Shown in pieces: positions 14,172 to 18,230 of a stretch of 18,230 bases of DNA. The notes under the pieces are model-generated. The model saw nothing but the letters and a program-made list of their open reading frames with translations. It did no database searches and was not told the origin of the DNA. The stretch comes from Actinomycetes bacterium (GTDB lineage Bacteria > Planctomycetota > Phycisphaerae > JAACET01). Location: assembly GCA_030631725.1 (NCBI GenBank), contig DAOVKO010000010.1, forward strand, positions 1-18,230. Reading direction: 5' to 3'. The translations under genes and the position numbers were made by a program. Position 1 is the first letter of the stretch. Every line of letters begins with the position of its first letter.

Positions 14172-15566
14172 ATGAAGAAGTTCATTGCCAGCTGGATAGT
14201 CCCAATCGTCTTGGCTTTGGTTGGGGTGATGTTTGTGTATGTGTGGGTTAATCGCGATACGGCATCGGAGTTGAGCGAGAGGCTGCCAGGTACGACGGGG
14301 CCTGGGCTTTTGGCCGATGATGCCCAGCCGACTGGTCCGATTCAGGGCGAGTTGATTAGATTCGACGGTGTGGCCTCGGAGTTGCCAGGTAGTTGGCCTC
14401 GCTTCAGAGGAGAAAATTTCGACAACATAAGCCGTGAAGACTATGCCCTTTCGACGTCCTGGCCCGCCGATGGGCCGAAGGTTCTGTGGTCGCTTGACGT
14501 GGGCGAGGGTTATGCCGGGGCGGCTGTCTTGAACGGCAGGGCGTACGTTCTGGATTACGATAGAGAAAACAGTGCCGATGCTATCAGGTGCTTGTCTCTT
14601 AATGACGGGCGGGAGATCTGGCGCTACTCGTATCCGGTTAAGGTCAAACGAAATCACGGCATGAGCCGAACCGTGCCGGCTGTTACGGATAAATTTATAG
14701 TTACTCTGGGACCGAAGTGCCACGTTACCTGCTTGGATTCCCAGACGGGTGAGTTCCTGTGGATGAAGAATTTGGTTGGAGAATTCTCAGCGACGGTTCC
14801 GCTGTGGTACGCTGGCCAATGCCCACTGATAGATAACGGTAGAGCAATAATCGCTACCGGCGGAGATGCCTTGTTGATAGCCGTGGACTGTGCGACAGGG
14901 CAAATAGTCTGGCAAAGCCCGAATCCGCTAGGATGGAAGATGACGCACACGTCGATCATGCCGGCAGAATTCGCCGGAAAACGTATGTACATATATTGCG
15001 GTAGCGGCGGGGTTGCAGGAGTCTCGGCCGAGGACGGTAGCATTCTGTGGCAGACTACTGAGTGGAAGCTCCGAATTGCCATCGCCTCGCCTTTAGTGAT
15101 AGGAGAGGGGAGGATTTTTCTTTCGGGAGGGTATAACTCTGGCAGCATGATGCTGAGGCTCAAAGAGGAACAGCACAAGATTGTGGCCGAGCAAATGTAC
15201 AGACTCAGCCCGGAAGTTTTCGGTGCGCCGCAGCAGACGCCGATCTTTTATGAGGGCTACATTTACGGGGTTCGTCCGGATGGCCAGTTGGTCTGCCTGA
15301 GTAGCGCGGGGCGGGTGGTTTGGACAAGTAGCAGCGCTCATCGGTTCGGCTTGGGACCTTACGTCGTTGCCAAGGGCATGATATATGTCATGAATGACAT
15401 GGGTGTGTTGACGCTGCTGAAGGCGACACCTGCGGGGTACAGGCAGCTGGCTCAGGCGAAAGTATTAGAAGGCCTCGATTCGTGGGGACCGATGGCTGTG
15501 GTTTCAGGAAGGCTGATATTGCGAGACCGGAAACGAATGATTTGCCTGGACATCTCAGGACAGTAG
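14172..15566 (+). CDS. Membrane-anchored PQQ-like beta-propeller protein
   Basis: A 464-residue protein with an N-terminal hydrophobic helix (about residues 7-26, ending FVYVWVNRD) and no obvious cleavage site, then ~45 linker residues and a single PQQ-like propeller starting SWPRFRGENFDNIS near residue 75. Blade ends such as DGREIWRYSYP, TGQIVWQSP and DGSILWQTT are clear. Its C-terminal part (RFGLGPYVVAKGMIYVMN through MICLDIS) resembles the end of the first half of the minus-strand double propeller. No haem or quinone-binding motif is seen. It follows the permease by 26 bases, so it is probably an extracytoplasmic partner of the transporter or of the redox proteins behind it. The start ATG has only a weak GAG six bases upstream, suggesting modest translation or coupling. 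Confidence 0.83.
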   Translation: MKKFIASWIVPIVLALVGVMFVYVWVNRDTASELSERLPGTTGPGLLADDAQPTGPIQGELIRFDGVASELPGSWPRFRGENFDNISREDYALSTSWPADGPKVLWSLDVGEGYAGAAVLNGRAYVLDYDRENSADAIRCLSLNDGREIWRYSYPVKVKRNHGMSRTVPAVTDKFIVTLGPKCHVTCLDSQTGEFLWMKNLVGEFSATVPLWYAGQCPLIDNGRAIIATGGDALLIAVDCATGQIVWQSPNPLGWKMTHTSIMPAEFAGKRMYIYCGSGGVAGVSAEDGSILWQTTEWKLRIAIASPLVIGEGRIFLSGGYNSGSMMLRLKEEQHKIVAEQMYRLSPEVFGAPQQTPIFYEGYIYGVRPDGQLVCLSSAGRVVWTSSSAHRFGLGPYVVAKGMIYVMNDMGVLTLLKATPAGYRQLAQAKVLEGLDSWGPMAVVSGRLILRDRKRMICLDISGQ

Positions 15567-15583
15567 AATTCGGTTTACTAAAG

Positions 15584-15592
15584 TGCTATAAT
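15584..15592 (+). promoter_or_regulatory. Internal extended -10 promoter before the NHL/Fe-S genes
   Basis: TGCTATAAT is a perfect extended -10 element (TGn plus TATAAT), 45 bases before the ATG at 15637. The -35 region (TAGAAT, 15564-15569, 17-base spacing) is weak, as is common for extended -10 promoters. Start predicted near 15599. It lies in the 70-base gap that is the largest in the operon and would allow separate expression of the last four genes. Confidence 0.5.
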
Positions 15593-15636
15593 TGTCAGTT
15601 GGTCGAGCATTGGTTAATGGCTGGAGGCGCTTAATA

Positions 15637-16677
15637 ATGAACTGTTCAGGTATCAGCAGGATTTCCGTGCTTGTGGGCTTGCTGATCGCAGCGGCTGTGG
15701 TTGTTGCAGTCGTTGCCTTAATAGGCATTGACGTTACGGGCCAGAAAGGCAGCGGGCTGGGCAGCGAGTTCAGCTATGACCTTGAGCAGATGGGGAAAAT
15801 TGATCCGGCCCTAATTCTCTATCAAGAGTCAGCTGAAAGCATCAGCACAGGTTTCGAGAGGGCCCGGGCAATTGCGGTCGGGCCGGGGGACAAGGTGTAT
15901 GTTGCCGGCGACAAGGCCATACGAGTTTTCGAACGGGCTGGTGCTCTTGCCGGTGAGATACCTTTAGCAGATGCACCTACATCTCTGACTGTAACGGCAG
16001 AGGGAACCATCTATGCTGGTGTAGGAGATCATGTGAAAGTGTGCGAGCTGGCCGGCAATAGATCGGCAAGCTGGCCGGGGTTGGGGGAGAAGGCAGTTTT
16101 AACCAGCATCGCGGTGGTCGGCAGCGACGTCTATGTGGCTGACGCACGCAATCGGGTGATTATTCGCTACGACAAGTCCGGCAAGCTGATAAATCGTATC
16201 GGCCAAAAAGACCGCCAGCGAGGTATCGGCGGTTTTGTGATTCCCAGCCCTAATTTTGATTTGGCTGTTGCTGATGACGGACTCCTGCGAGTGGTCAATC
16301 CCGGCAAACACCGCATCGAAGCCTATACGCCAGAAGGAGATCTGGAGTTCTGGTGGGGTAAGTTTTCGATGAAAGTTGAGGGCTTCTGTGGATGCTGCAA
16401 TCCGATGAATTTCGCAATGTTGGCTGACGGCAGTTTCGTTACCAGCGAGAAAGGCCTGACTAGAGTGAAGATTTATGACCCGCAGGGAAAGTTCGTCGGC
16501 GTAGTGGCTGGGCCCCAGCAGCTGCTCGGACACGGTGATTCGAGCGTCTGCAAGACGGTGGCAGAGTGTCAGCAGGGCAGCTTCGATGTAGCCGTTGATT
16601 CGGCTGGTCGAATCCTGGTTCTGGATACACTTAGGAACGAAGTGAGGATATTCGTCAAGAAAAAGAGTAGTTCATGA
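15637..16677 (+). CDS. NHL-repeat beta-propeller with membrane anchor and GFCGCCNP motif
   Basis: A 346-residue protein. One strongly hydrophobic helix (about residues 9-30, rich in Ala and Val) anchors it with the rest outside. From about residue 70 there are six or so NHL-type repeats: ARAIAVGPGDKVYVAG, LTSIAVVGSDVYVADARNR, FDLAVADDGLLRVVNPGKHR, FDVAVDSAGRILVLDTLRNE. One blade carries FCGCCNPMNFAM, and another loop has CKTVAEC, an uncommon amount of cysteine for an NHL protein, so a disulfide or metal site is possible. The gene overlaps the next one (ATGA) and begins a compact redox group. Start: ATG 15637 has GGAGG (15623-15627) nine bases upstream; the TTG at 15592 falls in the predicted -10 box and is rejected. 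I suggest a periplasmic partner of the ferredoxins, not an enzyme. Confidence 0.82.
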   Translation: MNCSGISRISVLVGLLIAAAVVVAVVALIGIDVTGQKGSGLGSEFSYDLEQMGKIDPALILYQESAESISTGFERARAIAVGPGDKVYVAGDKAIRVFERAGALAGEIPLADAPTSLTVTAEGTIYAGVGDHVKVCELAGNRSASWPGLGEKAVLTSIAVVGSDVYVADARNRVIIRYDKSGKLINRIGQKDRQRGIGGFVIPSPNFDLAVADDGLLRVVNPGKHRIEAYTPEGDLEFWWGKFSMKVEGFCGCCNPMNFAMLADGSFVTSEKGLTRVKIYDPQGKFVGVVAGPQQLLGHGDSSVCKTVAECQQGSFDVAVDSAGRILVLDTLRNEVRIFVKKKSSS

Positions 16678-16916
16678 GCCAAACAGAGCCTAAACATCCG
16701 AATCGTAGGGAATTGCTGGCCAGCGGATTGAGATACACTGCGTTGGGGGCGTTGGCCTGTGTCGGCGGGGCTGCGATGCTGAAGAGGCGACGGCTAGTCA
16801 AGGAGGGCAAATGTATCGGTGGGCAAATTTGCCGAGGGTGCAAAATTATTAAGCAGTGTTCGTTACCCCAAGCTTTGTCTGCCAAGAAAGTGTTAGGTAA
16901 AAGTAGTCATGGCTGA
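16674..16916 (+). CDS. Small Tat-signal protein with four spaced cysteines
   Basis: An 80-residue protein, start fixed by the ATGA overlap with the NHL gene. NRRELL (10-15) followed by a hydrophobic stretch (about 22-35) looks like a twin-arginine export signal or signal anchor. After a basic patch (KRRR, 37-40) the short remainder has Cys 47, 53, 56 and 62 in the pattern C-x5-C-x2-C-x5-C, then SLPQAL. Four cysteines in so short a domain could hold one [4Fe-4S] cluster or a zinc ion. Tat export usually implies a cofactor loaded in the cytoplasm, or complex formation with a Tat substrate such as the next gene's product. I know no named family. It overlaps the next gene by eight bases, so stoichiometric production with the ferredoxin is likely. 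Confidence 0.72.
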   Translation: MSQTEPKHPNRRELLASGLRYTALGALACVGGAAMLKRRRLVKEGKCIGGQICRGCKIIKQCSLPQALSAKKVLGKSSHG

Positions 16917-17475
16917 AAACAACAGCGATATGAACAGAAGAGAATTTCTAAAGACCGGCGCGGGCACAGCGTGTTTGGCCGGTCTGGGGGGCTTGGCCTG
17001 GCTGGCGGGGGGTAAGAAGAGTAAATCGCATACGGTCTGGCAACTCGACCCGCATGTGTGTGTATCGTGCGGAAACTGTGCGAATTACTGCGTTCTGGAG
17101 GTCTCGGCTGTCAAGTGCGTGCATGCCTTTGCCGTGTGCGGCTATTGCAACCTTTGCACGGGCTTTCTCAGTCCCGATCCGGTAACACTGGACAGTGGGG
17201 CCGAGAATGAGCTTTGCCCGACCGGAGCTATCAAGCGCACCTTCATTGAAGATCCTTATTACGAATACACGATTGACGAGTCTCTGTGCATTGGTTGCGG
17301 CAAGTGCGTAAAGGGCTGCAACGCGTTCGGCAACGGGTCGCTATTCTTGCAGGTTCGGCATGACCGGTGTTTGAACTGCAATGAATGCTCTATTGCGTTA
17401 GCCTGTCCTTCGGGGGCCTTCAAGAGAGTCCCTGCCGAGAATCCCTATTTGCTGAAGGACGTGAGCCACTCTTGA
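16909..17475 (+). CDS. Tat-exported polyferredoxin, NapG-like
   Basis: A 188-residue iron-sulfur protein. NRREFLK (9-15) with a hydrophobic stretch (about 16-34) is a clear twin-arginine signal, so it should be exported folded. Cysteines fall in four groups: CVSCGNCANYC (51, 54, 57, 61); 70, 77, 80, 83 with CP at 103; CIGCGKCVKGC (127, 130, 133, 137); and CLNCNECSIALACP (154, 157, 160, 166). This is enough for about four [4Fe-4S] clusters with the cross-ligation usual in 8Fe ferredoxins. Known analogy: NapG, a Tat ferredoxin next to membrane protein NapH, passes electrons between quinol and a periplasmic reductase. The following gene is NapH-like and starts inside this gene's stop codon (TTGA), which strongly supports such a pair. 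The electron acceptor is not visible here. Confidence 0.9.
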   Translation: MAENNSDMNRREFLKTGAGTACLAGLGGLAWLAGGKKSKSHTVWQLDPHVCVSCGNCANYCVLEVSAVKCVHAFAVCGYCNLCTGFLSPDPVTLDSGAENELCPTGAIKRTFIEDPYYEYTIDESLCIGCGKCVKGCNAFGNGSLFLQVRHDRCLNCNECSIALACPSGAFKRVPAENPYLLKDVSHS

Positions 17476-18230
17476 AGATACGCGTGCCTGTCATCTGGTT
17501 CCTGCTGAGTATTCTGCTGCTGCAAGGGGTGGCCTGTGGCATCGAGCGGTTTCCTCCTCCCGATTTCGAAAGCGGCCACCGGCTTCCTCAAACAACTACG
17601 CCGGAGCCGAGAGAGAACGTTCTGGAGTATCTGGACGTTGCGGTGCTCTTTCTGGCCCTGGTGCTAGCCAGCTATCTGGTGCTGAAACGACGCAGCCGTA
17701 AGTTGATATTCGTTCTGATGATCTTTTCCATAGTTTATTTCGGCTTTTGGCGAAAGGGGTGCATCTGTCCGATAGGGGCGATCCAGAACGCAGTGTTCAC
17801 CGTTTTCGACGCGGACTATGCTGCCTCGATAACGGTGGTCCTGTTTTTGCTGGTCCCGCTGGCGTTTGCGCTTTTTTTCGGGCGGGTGTTTTGCGCGGGG
17901 GTCTGTCCGCTGGGGGCCATTCAAGATATTTTTCTGCTAAAGCCTATTAGCGTCCCGCCATGGCTGGAAAGTGCGTTGCGTCTGCTGGCCTATGCCTACC
18001 TGGGCCTAGCAGTTCTTTTTGCCGCCACGGGATGTGCGTTCATCATCTGCAGATATGATCCGTTCATTGGTTTTTTCCGGATGAGTGCCACTTTGAATAT
18101 GCTGATAGTCGGGGCGTGCTTCCTGGTGGTCAGCATCTTCATCGGCCGCCCCTATTGCCGGTTCTTTTGTCCTTACGGGATTTTGCTCAGACATATTTCG
18201 CGTTTATCCAGGTGGCGAGTGCGCATTACC
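17472..18230 (+). CDS. NapH/NosR-like membrane polyferredoxin, 3' end outside window
   Basis: The frame stays open for 253 codons to the window edge. It begins at TTG 17472, overlapping the preceding stop (TTGA), with AAGGA (17455-17459) upstream; GTG 17484 is an alternative start four codons in. Helices lie near residues 7-24, 54-71, 78-93, 119-136, ~165-185 and ~200-220. Three Cys-Pro motifs follow helices: GCICPIGA (Cys 97, 99), FCAGVCPLGA (Cys 141, 145) and YCRFFCPYG near the end. This is the pattern of NapH, NosR and related 4Fe-4S membrane proteins that take electrons from quinols or cytoplasmic donors. In related proteins, as I recall, a two-cluster ferredoxin domain follows this point; here it would be outside the window. 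Together with the Tat ferredoxin it should form a membrane redox complex. Confidence 0.87.
   Translation, partial: MKIRVPVIWFLLSILLLQGVACGIERFPPPDFESGHRLPQTTTPEPRENVLEYLDVAVLFLALVLASYLVLKRRSRKLIFVLMIFSIVYFGFWRKGCICPIGAIQNAVFTVFDADYAASITVVLFLLVPLAFALFFGRVFCAGVCPLGAIQDIFLLKPISVPPWLESALRLLAYAYLGLAVLFAATGCAFIICRYDPFIGFFRMSATLNMLIVGACFLVVSIFIGRPYCRFFCPYGILLRHISRLSRWRVRIT

Noticed and set aside
10133..18230. nos (nitrous oxide) cluster, because of an ABC pair near a NosR-like protein
   Set aside because: No nosZ, nosD or nosL; the ABC proteins are LolD/FtsX type, not NosF/NosY; the membrane polyferredoxin lacks a visible FMN-binding domain.

Overview
The window looks like a chromosome fragment from a planctomycete-type bacterium, plausibly an anaerobic Phycisphaerae or Sedimentisphaerales relative. 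This is inferred from gene content, not from a marker gene. The clues are several secreted PQQ-like propellers opening with the DWPxxRGP motif, a relic dockerin-type tail (DxDxDG loop followed by NWG), a family 4 glycosyltransferase whose N-terminus carries a CENCLRD motif, a very large FtsX-type permease, and an NHL/Tat/ferredoxin/polyferredoxin group. No rRNA, tRNA, CRISPR array or intact mobile element was seen.

Region 1 (1-3500) is a loosely packed patchwork. It holds the 3' part of a sodium:solute symporter, a 41-codon dockerin-like relic directly behind the symporter stop codon and in the same frame, a lipoprotein with a CBM9-like domain, a fragment of a tyrosine recombinase, and a four-helix membrane protein with two cysteine clusters. 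A possible 53-residue cysteine-rich peptide is coupled to that last gene. Two decayed gene ends within about 1 kb mark this as a site of past rearrangement.

Region 2 (3496-7550) has two divergent genes for secreted PQQ-like propellers. The minus-strand protein is a double propeller. Its C-terminal half is clearly homologous to the whole plus-strand protein, and its N-terminal half resembles the propeller at 14172. The 278-base divergent spacer holds a sigma70-like promoter for each direction and an inverted repeat that abuts the minus-strand -35 box.

Region 3 (7603 to the right edge) is a tightly packed plus-strand operon: membrane-anchored eight-blade propeller, GT4 glycosyltransferase, LolD/MacB-type ATPase, 1107-residue FtsX-type permease, second anchored propeller, NHL-repeat protein, an 80-residue Tat-signal protein with four cysteines, a Tat ferredoxin able to hold about four [4Fe-4S] clusters, and a NapH/NosR-like membrane polyferredoxin cut by the window end. 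The last four genes sit behind an internal extended -10 promoter and overlap by 4-8 bases. They look like a NapGH-like route for moving electrons between the membrane and the outer face of the cytoplasmic membrane, with propellers as extracytoplasmic partners and the ABC pair and glycosyltransferase as envelope functions. The combined function is not known to me. This operon is the best candidate for an undescribed system here.
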